Source: Anaerocolumna sp.
GTDB taxonomy: Bacteria; Bacillota; Clostridia; Lachnospirales; Lachnospiraceae
NCBI GenBank assembly: GCA_029256725.1
Contig: JAQSXJ010000009.1
Location: 39,878-103,877, forward strand
Length of the DNA: 64,000 nucleotides
Direction: 5' to 3'
The position numbers and the translations under genes are program-made. The stretch's first letter is position 1, and each line of letters opens with the position of its first letter. This document shows positions 1 through 8,790 of this stretch, piece after piece. The notes under the pieces were generated by a model that worked only from the letters and a program-made list of their open reading frames with translations, made no database searches and had not been told where the DNA came from.

Positions 1-232
1 CTTTCAATGCCACGACATCTTCTTCTGTTAGTCCCATGGAACTGACAATTTTATAATCCATTAAATTATAATCTCTGTAATACTTATCAGCAACGGCTGA
101 CATATCCGGTGCACTTGCCTGTATCCCTGCAAAGAAACCGACGCCTACCAGAACCATAATAAGCAGTGATATATATCTTCCAAATGATTTCTTAATCTTT
201 ACCAGCGAATTTTTATATAGCAAGCCAATCAC
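1..232 (-). CDS. ABC transporter permease (FtsX/MacB type), N-terminal part
   Basis: This is the first 77 or so codons of a gene running off the left edge. A GTG at 232-230 overlaps the stop of the upstream ATPase gene, which suggests translational coupling; a TTG at 223-221 is an alternative. The product starts with a short basic cytoplasmic stretch (SLVKIKKSFGRYISLL) and one strong transmembrane segment (IMVLVGVGFFAGIQ). It then enters an extracytoplasmic region containing DKYYRDYNLMDYKIVSSMGL, as in the MacB/FtsX permeases that work with LolD-like ATPases. Substrate is unknown; lipid, peptide or drug export is typical. Neighbour order and the overlap support the call; most of the protein is missing. 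Confidence 0.75.
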   Translation of the reverse strand, partial: MIGLLYKNSLVKIKKSFGRYISLLIMVLVGVGFFAGIQASAPDMSAVADKYYRDYNLMDYKIVSSMGLTEEDVVALK

Positions 233-930
233 CACACAATCTCATCCGCTTTTTTCGGATTTTCGTTTACTATCACTTCTTTAACAGTGCCGTTTTTGAT
301 TTTTATTACTTTATCCGCAACCTCAGCTATTACAGCATTATGCGTAATCAGGACGGTTGTCATATCCATTTCTTTGCAGTTTTTCTGCAGCAGCTCTATT
401 ATAAGCTGTCCGGTCACACTGTCTAAGGCTCCTGTGGGCTCATCACACAACAGCAGCTTTGGATTTTTAGCGATAGCTCTGGCTATGGCAACCCTTTGCT
501 GTTCTCCGCCGGATAGTTGGGACGGAAAGTTACTCAATCGCTCTCCTAACCCCACTTGATTAAGTACTGTCCCAGGATCCAGGGAATCCGGACATATCTG
601 ACAGGCAAGCTCAACATTTTCAAGTGCTGTCAGATTTCCCATAAGATTATAGAACTGGAATACAAAACCGATATCTCTGCGTCTGTAATTAACCAATTCT
701 TTCTTACTGTATTTATGAATTTCCTTACCATCTACCTTAATACTGCCGCCGCTTGGGCTATCCATTCCTCCCAGTAAATTTAGTACGGTTGTTTTTCCAG
801 CTCCTGAGGGGCCAAGTATAACCACTAATTCGCCTTTTTCTATAGAAAAAGAACAATCAGCAACTGCAGATATCTTCACATCACCGATTATATATTCTTT
901 TTTGATGCTTTCAAATTCAATGAGTGCCAT
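229..930 (-). CDS. ABC transporter ATP-binding protein (LolD/MacB family)
   Basis: The product is a 233-residue nucleotide-binding subunit that hydrolyses ATP at the inner face of the membrane to drive the adjacent FtsX-type permease. Walker A is GPSGAGKT (about residues 40-47), the Q-loop lies in FVFQFYNL, the signature is LSGGEQQR, Walker B is LLLCDEPTGALD, and the switch histidine is in LITHN. The sequence TGALD after Walker B is characteristic of the MacB/LolD/FtsE group. A ribosome site (GGAGG) precedes the ATG. The gene is transcribed away from a TetR regulator gene, which probably controls it. Substrate cannot be deduced. Confidence 0.9.
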   Translation of the reverse strand: MALIEFESIKKEYIIGDVKISAVADCSFSIEKGELVVILGPSGAGKTTVLNLLGGMDSPSGGSIKVDGKEIHKYSKKELVNYRRRDIGFVFQFYNLMGNLTALENVELACQICPDSLDPGTVLNQVGLGERLSNFPSQLSGGEQQRVAIARAIAKNPKLLLCDEPTGALDSVTGQLIIELLQKNCKEMDMTTVLITHNAVIAEVADKVIKIKNGTVKEVIVNENPKKADEIVW

Positions 931-1099
931 TTATACCTCCATTTAGTAAACACTGTGTTGACAATCAGACTCGGATACATTATATTGACATTGTGAAACA
1001 ATTACAATAATCAAAACCTTTATATATGAAAGTTTTTCAACATAAAACCTGGATGTGTTTAGAAGTTTATAATAATTTTACTTATTGGGGGTGCTGCTA
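931..1099. promoter_or_regulatory. Divergent promoters and candidate TetR operator
   Basis: On the plus strand TTGACA at 958-963 and TATATT at 981-986 are separated by 17 bp, giving a promoter for the TetR gene. On the minus strand TTGTAA and TATAAT lie 17 bp apart and face the ABC genes, overlapping the first promoter. AACACTGTGTT at 949-959 is a perfect 11-bp dyad touching the plus-strand -35. A second weaker dyad, ATTGT-GAA-ACAAT, lies about 30 bp away. The arrangement fits a regulator repressing both directions; the operator assignment is inference. Confidence 0.5.
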
Positions 1100-1672
1100 A
1101 TGGATACCAAGAAAATCGACAGACGGGTAAAGTATACCAGGATGGTGATTAAGAACAGCCTTATAAAGTTTCTGAAACAAAAACCTATAACTAAGATTTC
1201 TGTGAAAGAAATCTGTGAAAATGCTGACGTTAACCGGGCTACTTTTTATGCGCACTATCTGGATCAATATGATTTGCTCCGGAAAATTGAAGAAGAAGTA
1301 ATTGATAACATTAACCAATTTCTAAGCGGCTGTAACTTTAAAGAGGATACTCTTGTTACGGTCGAGACCACAGAAAAAATTCTGGACTATGTCAAAGAAA
1401 ACGCAGAACTCTTTGACCTATTGCTGAATACTAACGGGGATATCAGGTTTCAGCAGGAATTTATTAATATTATCGGGAAACAGCATTTCATCCCTATGAT
1501 AGGAAATGAGTCCATAGACAGAGAAGATGCTGAATATATCTTTCATTTTCTGGCGTGTGGTGCTATCGGAGTTATACAAATGTGGTTAAAGGAAGGTATG
1601 AAAAAGTCCTCCAGAGAAATAGCGGATTTAATACTTAATACTGCTATCAGCGGCAAAGCCTCTTATACCTGA
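1100..1672 (+). CDS. TetR/AcrR family transcriptional regulator
   Basis: The protein has 190 residues. The N-terminal helix-turn-helix is clear (ITKISVKEICENADVNRATFYAHY, about residues 33-56), followed by the typical YxHF-like linker and an all-helical ligand/dimer domain like that of the DhaS-type TetR proteins. I chose ATG at 1100 because GGGGG at 1087-1091 is well placed before it; the frame extends upstream only to a TTG at 1085. It is divergent from the ABC export genes and is therefore a likely repressor of them. A hairpin terminator follows directly. The ligand is unknown. Confidence 0.85.
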   Translation: MDTKKIDRRVKYTRMVIKNSLIKFLKQKPITKISVKEICENADVNRATFYAHYLDQYDLLRKIEEEVIDNINQFLSGCNFKEDTLVTVETTEKILDYVKENAELFDLLLNTNGDIRFQQEFINIIGKQHFIPMIGNESIDREDAEYIFHFLACGAIGVIQMWLKEGMKKSSREIADLILNTAISGKASYT

Positions 1673-1696
1673 TAACCATATAAACAAATAAAATAA

Positions 1697-1750
1697 GGGT
1701 ATCCTAATAGCTTATTATGAAAAGCTGCTATTAGGATACCCTTTAATTTT
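1697..1750. terminator. Bidirectional hairpin terminator
   Basis: A perfect 15-bp stem pairs 1697-1711 with 1727-1741 around a 15-nt loop and is followed by a T-rich run on the plus strand and an A/T-rich stretch on the other side. It lies between the convergent TetR and DEAD-box helicase genes and can serve both. Confidence 0.85.
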
Positions 1751-1755
1751 TTTTA

Positions 1756-3129
1756 TTATTTATCTCGTTTCTTACCCGGCTTGGGATATTTATTATAGGA
1801 TCTTTTCTCTTTCAGAGTCCCATCTGCTGTCATTCGATACTTTTTCTTAGGTTCTGTATCTGTTTGCTTTCCTTCTGTTCTTAATGGTGATTTATTTGAA
1901 GTATAGGTTCCCTTGCCGCTTTTCTCTCTGGTATCCGTTTGAGAAGTTACTTTTCTTCTGGGCTGTGTTTTCTTTTCAGAAGGGAAATTATTCATTAACG
2001 GGTATGGATGCTCCTTTACTTCAATTAAATGTTTCCTTATCAATTTTTCTATTTGTGCCAGCAGTTCTTTCTCGTCAAAATCACAAAAAGATATTGCCGT
2101 TCCTGCAAGCCCTGCCCGACCTGTACGCCCGATACGATGCACATAGGTCTCAGGCACTTCCGGCAGGTCAAGATTAATAACATGTGATAGTTCATCAATG
2201 TCTATACCCCTGGCAGCAATATCCGTTGCAACCAGTACGCGAAGCTGTTTATTCTTGAAATCACTTAATGCGCGCTGACGTGCTCCCTGGGATTTATCAC
2301 CGTGGATTGCCTGAGCTGTGATTTTTTTCTTAGCCAACTGGCGGACTATAAAATCAGCCCCATGCTTGGTGCGGGTAAATACAAGGACTGAGGATATGGA
2401 ACTATCCTTTAGAAGGTGTACTATTAAGTCCTTTTTATTTTTCTTATCCACGTAATAAAGATATTGTTCTATGGTATCCACTGTTGAAGATACCGGAGTT
2501 ATCTCAACCTTGACAGGGTTTTTCAGCAAGGAACGGGATAAATTAGCAATATCAGTAGGCATGGTAGCGGAAAATAGCAAGGTTTGTTTATTTGCGGGAG
2601 TTTTTGCGATGACCTTCTTTACATCATTAATGAAGCCCATATCTAACATACGATCTGCTTCATCAAGAATGAACATTTTGATATGCTGTATATCTATCTG
2701 CTGCTGATTCATTAAGTCAATCAGTCTTCCGGGTGTTGCAACCAGGATATCTACCCCCGCATTCAAGGCTTCCTCCTGAGGTTTTTGGGAGACTCCTCCA
2801 AAGATTACACAGGTTTTAAGATTTGTATATTTTCCATAGGTGGTAAAGCTTTCATATATTTGAATAGCCAGCTCTCTGGTGGGTGTTAATACAAGGGCTC
2901 TTATTTTTCTTGTCTTTGACAATGATTGTTTATCCTGGCAGAGCAATTGCAGTGTCGGTATCGCAAAGGCTGCAGTTTTCCCGGTTCCGGTCTGTGCACA
3001 GCCCAGCAGATCGCTGCCATTTAGAACAATAGGGATAGCTTTCTCCTGGATGGGTGTCGGTATTTCATAATTTTCCTTTTCTAAGGCTTTTAATATATCA
3101 GGTATTATATTTAATTCTTTAAATTGCAT
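1756..3129 (-). CDS. DEAD-box ATP-dependent RNA helicase (RhlE/CshA type)
   Basis: The 457-residue protein is a full DEAD-box helicase that unwinds RNA duplexes in ribosome assembly or mRNA turnover. Visible motifs are the Q motif (IPTPIQEKAIP), motif I (AQTGTGKT), Ia (PTRELA), II (DEAD), III (SAT), V (ATDIAARGID) and VI (HRIGRTGRAG). The last 80 or so residues are basic and rich in K, R, S and T, as in RhlE-like proteins, and probably bind RNA. Start ATG at 3129 is preceded by AGGAG at good spacing; an upstream in-frame ATG at 3153 lacks one. A second DEAD-box gene lies 2.7 kb further on. Confidence 0.92.
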   Translation of the reverse strand: MQFKELNIIPDILKALEKENYEIPTPIQEKAIPIVLNGSDLLGCAQTGTGKTAAFAIPTLQLLCQDKQSLSKTRKIRALVLTPTRELAIQIYESFTTYGKYTNLKTCVIFGGVSQKPQEEALNAGVDILVATPGRLIDLMNQQQIDIQHIKMFILDEADRMLDMGFINDVKKVIAKTPANKQTLLFSATMPTDIANLSRSLLKNPVKVEITPVSSTVDTIEQYLYYVDKKNKKDLIVHLLKDSSISSVLVFTRTKHGADFIVRQLAKKKITAQAIHGDKSQGARQRALSDFKNKQLRVLVATDIAARGIDIDELSHVINLDLPEVPETYVHRIGRTGRAGLAGTAISFCDFDEKELLAQIEKLIRKHLIEVKEHPYPLMNNFPSEKKTQPRRKVTSQTDTREKSGKGTYTSNKSPLRTEGKQTDTEPKKKYRMTADGTLKEKRSYNKYPKPGKKRDK

Positions 3130-3501
3130 GGTCGCTCCTACTTTAGTTAACATTATTAAACACAGACCACCATTATATCACACAATATCAATAATAGCAT
3201 CTAAACAATGTTTTTTATTCATCGCATCGTTACCGTTCCGCTTTTGCACTTTCGTCTTTGGAAACGTAAGATAGTTTATAAACCAGTGCTGTGGGGGTCA
3301 ATCTGTACCAGTTTATAATTTGCTTTTATGAAGTACATTTGGTATTATATAATCTATATAATTTTACAAGCAGATAGCGTGCTAAACATTTACAAGCAGC
3401 CAAAACTGCTGCCTATTTTGCCACTACGGGTTGTCGTCAGTCTGCATAGTCACCGCTGCACTGCCAACCGGAATGACAAAATATTCAACTTATATAGAAG
3501 A
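3130..3501. other. Intergenic region between helicase and RsmH-like genes
   Basis: These 372 bp separate two divergent genes. The frame of the methyltransferase gene is open upstream to an ATG at 3328, but those residues (many I, Y and L, then CTANRN) do not resemble the family, so I leave them outside the gene. AT-rich stretches such as TATAATCTATATAAT near 3346 could hold a promoter. No RNA element was recognised. Confidence 0.4.
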
Positions 3502-4575
3502 ATGGAGAAGAAATTGGATAACTCAATGGATAATCAAGAACAAAAACATCAACGCCGTGTTCGATATAAAGGTACTCACCCTAAGAAATTCAGTGAAAAA
3601 TATAAAGAATTAAATCCGGAAAACTACGGGGATACCATAGAAAAAGTAATCCAAAAAGGTAATACACCTGCCGGCATGCATCGTTCTATCTGTGTGGAGG
3701 AAATTCTGGAGATTCTAAAAATTACACCTGGTGAAACAGGGCTTGATGCTACCTTAGGTTATGGCGGTCATACCTTGGAAATGCTTAAACGCCTGGAATC
3801 CAAAGGACATCTCTATGCAACAGATGTAGATACAATAGAGCTCCCCCGCACCAGAGAACGCCTGGAACAGTTAGGTTATGGCCCTGAGATCTTGACCCTT
3901 AAGCAAATGAACTTTTCCGGTATCGATCAGGTTGTTAACCTCTCTGGTCCGCTAGATTTTATTTTGGCTGATTTAGGCGTCTCCTCCATGCAAATTGACA
4001 ATCCTGACCGTGGATTTTCCTTTAAGTTCGATGGCCCATTAGACCTGCGTCTTAATCCCAGTCATGGTATATCTGTCGCTGAACGCCTAAAGACCATTAC
4101 TCAAAGTGAATTAGAGGGACTACTTTTTGAAAATTCAGATGAACCGAATGCGGCTGCCATTGCCAAAGCTGTTGTTACTGAAATCAAAAAAGGAAATGAT
4201 ATATCAACTACCGGAAAACTTACACAGATTATTAAAGATACCCTTAAGTTCTTGCCGGAAAGTACGAAAGAGGAAGAAATTAAGAAAGCCTGCAGAAGAT
4301 GTTTTCAGGCACTTCGAATTGATGTCAACAATGAATTTGAAGTTTTATATGACTTTTTGGAAAAACTTCCGGCAGCTCTTGCTCCGGGTGGCCGTGTAGC
4401 AATACTTACCTTTCACTCAGGAGAAGACCGTCTGGTAAAAAAATCTTTCAAACAGTTACTCCGTGCTGGTGTTTACCGTGAAATTGCACCTGATGCCATA
4501 CGTCCTTCAGCAGAAGAATGTAATTCCAACAGCCGCGCCCGCTCTGCAAAACTACGCTGGGCTATAAAAGCATAA
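3502..4575 (+). CDS. RsmH-like 16S rRNA (cytosine-N4) methyltransferase paralogue
   Basis: The product (357 residues from ATG 3502; ATG 3526 is equally possible) belongs to the MraW/RsmH family of S-adenosylmethionine-dependent enzymes that methylate C1402 of 16S rRNA. The SAM site GLDATLGYGGHTLEML, the ILADLGVSSMQIDNPDRGFSF block, the PLDLRL block and the C-terminal AILTFHSGEDRLVK and SRSAKLR-like (SRARSAKLRWA) motifs are all present. It carries about 50 extra N-terminal residues rich in K, R, Q and E compared with ordinary RsmH (near 310 aa), and it is not in a division/cell-wall cluster, where true rsmH resides. It may therefore be a second, specialised family member. Its exact rRNA target is inferred only from the family. 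Confidence 0.8.
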   Translation: MEKKLDNSMDNQEQKHQRRVRYKGTHPKKFSEKYKELNPENYGDTIEKVIQKGNTPAGMHRSICVEEILEILKITPGETGLDATLGYGGHTLEMLKRLESKGHLYATDVDTIELPRTRERLEQLGYGPEILTLKQMNFSGIDQVVNLSGPLDFILADLGVSSMQIDNPDRGFSFKFDGPLDLRLNPSHGISVAERLKTITQSELEGLLFENSDEPNAAAIAKAVVTEIKKGNDISTTGKLTQIIKDTLKFLPESTKEEEIKKACRRCFQALRIDVNNEFEVLYDFLEKLPAALAPGGRVAILTFHSGEDRLVKKSFKQLLRAGVYREIAPDAIRPSAEECNSNSRARSAKLRWAIKA

Positions 4576-4695
4576 GCAGTAGTATAAATGGGCTTGCAGC
4601 ATGCATGAGTGTTGGGAACCTTCTGATGTTACCTTTGCAAGAGGGGACATAAAATCCATTGAAAGAAAATTCCTCACATTAAGATTAATTAAACC

Positions 4696-4751
4696 TCTCC
4701 TACTATAGGGGAAAATGCTTATAGTCAAGCATTTAAGCCTATAATAGGAGA
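4696..4751. repeat. Nested hairpin after the RsmH-like gene
   Basis: An outer 14-bp arm (4696-4709 with 4738-4751, 13 of 14 paired) encloses an inner perfect 7-bp stem (AATGCTT at 4714-4720 with AAGCATT at 4727-4733). There is no T-run directly after either side, so it is a weak terminator at best. It may be a structured RNA or a small palindromic repeat. Confidence 0.5.
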
Positions 4752-4995
4752 TTATAATTGGACTTGATAGTAAGGAATTATTTTTCTTTTAAGACGTGTT
4801 ATCATTTCTTCTATTTAGTATTACCCAATTTCTCTGAATAATTGCTTTGTATTATATCACAGACTGTAGACAAACTATATTTCATATTTTTTATACAAAT
4901 TTCGTATAAAAATACAAGACACCAGATAACGGTGTGATATTTGATGTCTAACTGTTTCATTAACAAATTGGATGTTGTAATACTTAATAGTAAAT

Positions 4996-5517
4996 TTAAA
5001 ATCTTTGCTGCGCAAATGCCATCCGGCATAAAGACCAATTTAATGTAGAGGCTTTCACTTCATCAGCAATACTCCACAAATTATCAACGATTCTGATTTC
5101 AACGTTACGTCTACACAACTCCATAAACAAATCATTAAATTTGTACTTTTCCTTTGGTATTTGTGTTAACTTTGCAACATAATACCCTGCATTGTTATCT
5201 TGAAGGCTAAAGTCATCTATATTGAATTCATACACATACAACGTAGTAGTTCTCATAATCTCAAACCACTTGCTTTCGATTATAAGTCCGTGAAATATTG
5301 TCGGAGATGAAAAAAATTTCTTTATATCAGATTCAGTCGTAGTTTCTCCAATATGGTATGCAACACGAGGGCAATTCCTTGGCGTTAAAAAATTTGGTAG
5401 TCGAGCCTCATCTATTGCCCAAACTAAGCCAATACTTTTGTCCAAGTCATCTCTATCAGGTATTCTGGGTTCAAATTTAACAATATTTTTTTCTTCACTG
5501 ACATGAAATAATCTCAT
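4996..5517 (-). CDS. DUF6886 family protein
   Basis: The 173-residue protein begins MRLFHVSEE and continues with DLDKSIGLVWAIDEARLPNFLTP and CPRVAYH, blocks I associate with the uncharacterised DUF6886 family. It is soluble, with no signal peptide or membrane segment. The start is ATG 5517, with an AGGTGAGGTG ribosome site eight bases upstream; a GTG at 5529 is in frame but has poorer spacing. The gene stands alone between a helicase gene and a structured intergenic region. Conserved H, E, R and D residues in the first half could form an active site, but no function is known to me. Confidence 0.75.
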   Translation of the reverse strand: MRLFHVSEEKNIVKFEPRIPDRDDLDKSIGLVWAIDEARLPNFLTPRNCPRVAYHIGETTTESDIKKFFSSPTIFHGLIIESKWFEIMRTTTLYVYEFNIDDFSLQDNNAGYYVAKLTQIPKEKYKFNDLFMELCRRNVEIRIVDNLWSIADEVKASTLNWSLCRMAFAQQRF

Positions 5518-5808
5518 ACCTTTTATCACCTCACCTTTAATAACAAATTACCCAATGACTAATGGTTTTTCAATTCACTTACAAATTCAAATTTTTTGAT
5601 TGTATCATAGGTACACGGAAAAAACAGTATTGAATAATTATAAACATATTATTCAACGCTGTTCCTTCAAAATTGACTCTGTCTACAGCCTGTATTTATA
5701 TCAATTGAATCTTTATCTATTCTCATTTTTCGGTTTTAATCTATTCTCATTTAAATTGACTTCCTTTTAATCTATCTGCGTTAAAACATAAACCAATAAC
5801 TATCTTAA
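5518..5808. other. Intergenic region with no gene seen
   Basis: About 290 AT-rich bases hold the upstream region of the DUF6886 gene. A short imperfect direct repeat (TTTAATCTATTCTCATTT, near 5713-5750) is the only structure noticed. Confidence 0.4.
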
Positions 5809-7251
5809 CTACTTAACCTTAATTACCTTTAATTGTTTACCGCTTATCATGGTATTTTGCATTGCCTCCAAGACCAGCGGTCCTTTTCCGTTAAGTATTT
5901 CTACATAAGTAAGCGTATCCTGAATAGAAATGATCCCAATATCCTCCGCTGTAACGCCATCTAGATTAGAAATAACCCCAACAAAATTCGTTGCTCTAAG
6001 TTTTTTTTTCTTACCGCCATAGAACTTAAGCTTCGTTATCTCTTTATTCAGATTATCACTCTTCATTATCTTGATAGCAGGAGCTGCTTTTAGTTTCTTA
6101 TCAAAAGCAGGTTTCCAAAGGGAAACTTCCTCTTTTGTTGGCCTTGCAGCTTCGTTGATCTCAAACCCGATAAAGTTCTCAATATCCTTTAAATACCTAC
6201 CTTCAGATTTTGTTACAAAGGATATGGCTTTTCCCATCTGGCCAGCTCGTCCGGTCCTTCCGGTGCGGTGAACATAAACTTCTCTTTCAAATGGCAGGTC
6301 ATAATTTATGACCAATGATATATTCTCTACGTCAATTCCTCTGGCTGCTAAATCTGTTGCAACCAAATAGCTGTACTCTCCTCTTTTAAAACGATTCATA
6401 GAAGACAAACGCTCATCCTGCTCCATCCCTCCATGTATCTTGTGACAGGGATATCCCATATCCGTCAGGTGATAACATACCAAATCCACCTGTTCCTTGG
6501 TTCTGCAAAATATAATACAGCTATCCGGATTCTCTATGATCGATACTTCTCTCAGCAGCTCAAATTTATCCTCATTGTCCGTATAATAAAGTGAATGTTT
6601 TATATCCCTGGCTGGAGTATCTGACTTACTGATATCAATATAATCAGGATTTCTCATATACTTTGATGCGATATTCTTAATTTCTTCAGGTATCGTTGCA
6701 GAAAACATCATTGTTACCCGTTCTGTCTGGAGCTCTTTTAGGATACTTTCAACCTGTTCTAAAAATCCCATATCAAGCATTCTATCAGCTTCATCAATAA
6801 CCAGATAATTTATCTTATTTAAAGGCAAGGTTCCTTTTCTGATATGATCCAGAACACGGCCGGGAGTACCGGCAACAACATGAGACTTTTGCTTTAGTTC
6901 AGTCTTCTCTATGGAAAATGAATGTCTGCCATAGATTGCTGTAGCTTTGATTCTTTTAAACCTGCCGATGTTAGTAATGTCCTCCTTCACCTGAACAGCC
7001 AGTTCTCTGGTCGGTGTCAGAATAAGTGCCTGGGGTTTATTTTCAAGCCACTCTATTTGTTCACATATAGGTACCGCGTATGCCGCCGTCTTACCGCTGC
7101 CCGTCTGTGCTTTTACCAGCAGGTCTTTATTTTCTAATGCTTTTGGTATTACCTGCTGCTGCACTTCGGTAGGTATATTATATTCAAGTCCACCCAATGC
7201 CTTCTTTATTTCTTCACTTAGTCTAAAATCCTTAAAACTTTTAAATTCCAT
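5809..7251 (-). CDS. dbpA: DEAD-box RNA helicase, DbpA/YxiN family
   Basis: The protein has 480 residues, the normal length for DbpA/YxiN. Helicase motifs are all present: [14 protein letters not shown], a TPGR block, DEAD, SAT, ARGID and [10 protein letters not shown]. The C-terminal 75 residues ([19 protein letters not shown]..., ending KQLKVIKVK) form the DbpA RNA-binding domain, which in studied members recognises hairpin 92 of 23S rRNA and targets the enzyme to 50S assembly. Start ATG 7251 has GAGG at suitable spacing; ATG 7263 is less well placed. Just upstream is a broken membrane gene transcribed in the same direction. Confidence 0.9.
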   Translation of the reverse strand: MEFKSFKDFRLSEEIKKALGGLEYNIPTEVQQQVIPKALENKDLLVKAQTGSGKTAAYAVPICEQIEWLENKPQALILTPTRELAVQVKEDITNIGRFKRIKATAIYGRHSFSIEKTELKQKSHVVAGTPGRVLDHIRKGTLPLNKINYLVIDEADRMLDMGFLEQVESILKELQTERVTMMFSATIPEEIKNIASKYMRNPDYIDISKSDTPARDIKHSLYYTDNEDKFELLREVSIIENPDSCIIFCRTKEQVDLVCYHLTDMGYPCHKIHGGMEQDERLSSMNRFKRGEYSYLVATDLAARGIDVENISLVINYDLPFEREVYVHRTGRTGRAGQMGKAISFVTKSEGRYLKDIENFIGFEINEAARPTKEEVSLWKPAFDKKLKAAPAIKIMKSDNLNKEITKLKFYGGKKKKLRATNFVGVISNLDGVTAEDIGIISIQDTLTYVEILNGKGPLVLEAMQNTMISGKQLKVIKVK

Positions 7252-7274
7252 TAAAAACCTCATTATCTAAAATA

Positions 7275-7970
7275 CTAATTTATAATATCTGATTTGGTTA
7301 AAGAATCCGATTTCATTCCCATTAAGAGTACGATTTCACCTGCTTTGTATCGGTCCGTAGCCTCAGGATATTTATGAAACTGATACCAGTATACATCTTC
7401 ATTCGCATCAGAAGCAATAAGTATCGTAACTTTATGATATTTATAACCGGATTCATCCTTCTTATCAGTGTTATAAACTTCTTTATGATACATGTTATCT
7501 AATTTTTGCTCTGTTTTTATTTCCTCCAGCAAATGATTAATTTTCTCTTTTGTAAAGTTACCTGATGCATCTGTATTCCTAGTAAGGTCAGTTACAGTAT
7601 TCACAGTATCTGATTTCTCCTCGTCACTCTGGTCAAATACAGGGATATTTATTTTAATATATCATTTAGTTTGTTCTTATTGTCCATATTATATTTAATT
7701 ACTGTTATGAATGCAATCATCCCAGAATTCCCGCTATAAAAAGATTCCTCTTTTCCTTTGCCGTAAATACTTTCTCTTTGTCCGAGAGAAGCATACCAAG
7801 TATTATAATAATCAAGGAAAAGGATAAAAATATGCTAAGGTAATAATTATCATGGTAGCTTTCAGCGATTCTATCGAATAAACCTTAAGAAAATAGAAAT
7901 TTACAACCGATAAAATATAAATAAGAATAGCCAGCAGGATGCAGGTTATATGCATTATAGTCAGATTCAT
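7275..7970 (-). pseudogene. Frameshifted small membrane protein gene
   Basis: Read from ATG 7970 the minus strand encodes MNLTIMHITCILLAILIYIL, a membrane segment, then moves frame near 7880 into RIAESYHDNYYLSIFLSFSL and a second membrane segment (IIIILGMLLSD) with a KEKVFTAKEKRNLFIAGILG tail. It moves frame again near 7722 (MIAFITVIKYNMDNKNKLND) and again at an A4 run near 7659. The last part, INIPVFDQSDEEKSDTVNTV onward, stays open to the stop at 7275. Joined together this is a plausible 230-residue protein with two or three membrane helices and a charged domain (ending LTKSDIIN). At least three disruptions argue for decay rather than one sequencing error. The family is not recognised. Confidence 0.6.
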
Positions 7971-7978
7971 GAATCAAT

Positions 7979-8146
7979 TTAAGTTTCCATTTCTTCAAAG
8001 GTACCATTGGACATATCAAATAGTATTTTTCCGCCTTCCTGCAAACTGTCAATGCGAAGTTCCAAAAACCATTGCTTCAATTTTTCATTCTCTGTTAACC
8101 ACGCCCACACATATTTGCAGTATTCCAATTTTCTATTTGAATTATA
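7979..8146 (-). pseudogene. Remnant of an SRPBCC/AHSA1-type gene
   Basis: One minus-strand frame reads YVWAWLTENEKLKQWFLELR followed by IDSLQEGGKILFDMSNGTFE and stops at 7979. This matches the N-terminal third of SRPBCC (START-like, AHSA1) proteins: VW.ALTE...L..WF then GG...F. A neighbouring frame supplies the usual preceding beta strand (IQIENW), so there is also a frameshift. A complete family member has about 140 residues, such as the intact one at 38839-39264. No start codon with a ribosome site was found. Confidence 0.6.
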
Positions 8147-8183
8147 TTATCCTATCCTTGGAATGTTCTGTCAACATATGTAT

Positions 8184-8233
8184 ACTAAAAAGAAACTGTT
8201 GGTTTTAATACTAAAAGAAACTGTTGGTTTAAC
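8184..8233. repeat. Imperfect 25-bp tandem direct repeat
   Basis: Two adjacent copies, 8184-8209 and 8210-8233, share ACTAAAA(A)GAAACTGTTGGTTT and differ mainly by one or two A or T residues. It lies in non-coding DNA beside the SRPBCC remnant and looks like a local slippage duplication. Confidence 0.7.
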
Positions 8234-8410
8234 ACTCCTTTGCAAAAAAAGCTGCACAGTTTCCCTCCACCCGCTCTCGAAAAGACACATTGCCGTTTTT
8301 GTTTACATATCTTCACACAAAAACAACAACAAATCTTTCAGACAGTAGATTACCGGAAAACATGCAGCTTCTTTCAACCATTTATTCCTTATACAACAGC
8401 TGTAACACCT

Positions 8411-8776
8411 TTACTTTGACATTTCTACTAATTGAACTTCATATCCTTCGGGATCCTTTATAAATATAAATCTTGTATATGGATTAGGAGCAATTGGACC
8501 TCTTAGTATCGGTATGTTCTGACTCTTCAGATATTCTAACGTGTTCTCTAAGGATTCAACTGCTAAGCCTATGGATATATCAGAACAGAAAACTTTCTTC
8601 TCGTTAGCAGTATTTTGCAGCAATTCAATTTTAGGTTGATTTTCATCACCTAACATAGCCATTTCAATCCCATTCCCGCTATGACGGCTAATAATCGGCA
8701 GACCTAAGACACCATTATAAAAGGATAGTGCTTCTTCAAAATTGCCAACCGGCAGTGTAACCCAACAAAAATTCAT
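8411..8776 (-). CDS. VOC (glyoxalase/dioxygenase-fold) family protein
   Basis: The 121-residue protein is a single vicinal-oxygen-chelate unit with paired beta-alpha-beta-beta-beta modules. The start WVTLPVGNFEEALSFYNGVLG and the end FIKDPEGYEVQLVEM are typical. The usual first metal histidine is missing (V in its place), so it may bind rather than transform a ligand, as in antibiotic-sequestering VOC proteins. It is the last gene of a MarR-MFS-VOC operon, 14 bp after the transporter gene, which fits resistance or detoxification of a small molecule. Confidence 0.85.
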   Translation of the reverse strand: MNFCWVTLPVGNFEEALSFYNGVLGLPIISRHSGNGIEMAMLGDENQPKIELLQNTANEKKVFCSDISIGLAVESLENTLEYLKSQNIPILRGPIAPNPYTRFIFIKDPEGYEVQLVEMSK

Positions 8777-8790
8777 ATGTAACTCCTCCT

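Noticed and set aside
4811..5038. 75-codon minus-strand frame overlapping the end of the DUF6886 gene
   Set aside because: It starts inside the DUF6886 gene without a ribosome site and shows no recognisable domain.
7939..8348. Two overlapping plus-strand frames
   Set aside because: They run opposite to better-supported gene remnants and include the tandem repeat; composition is not protein-like.
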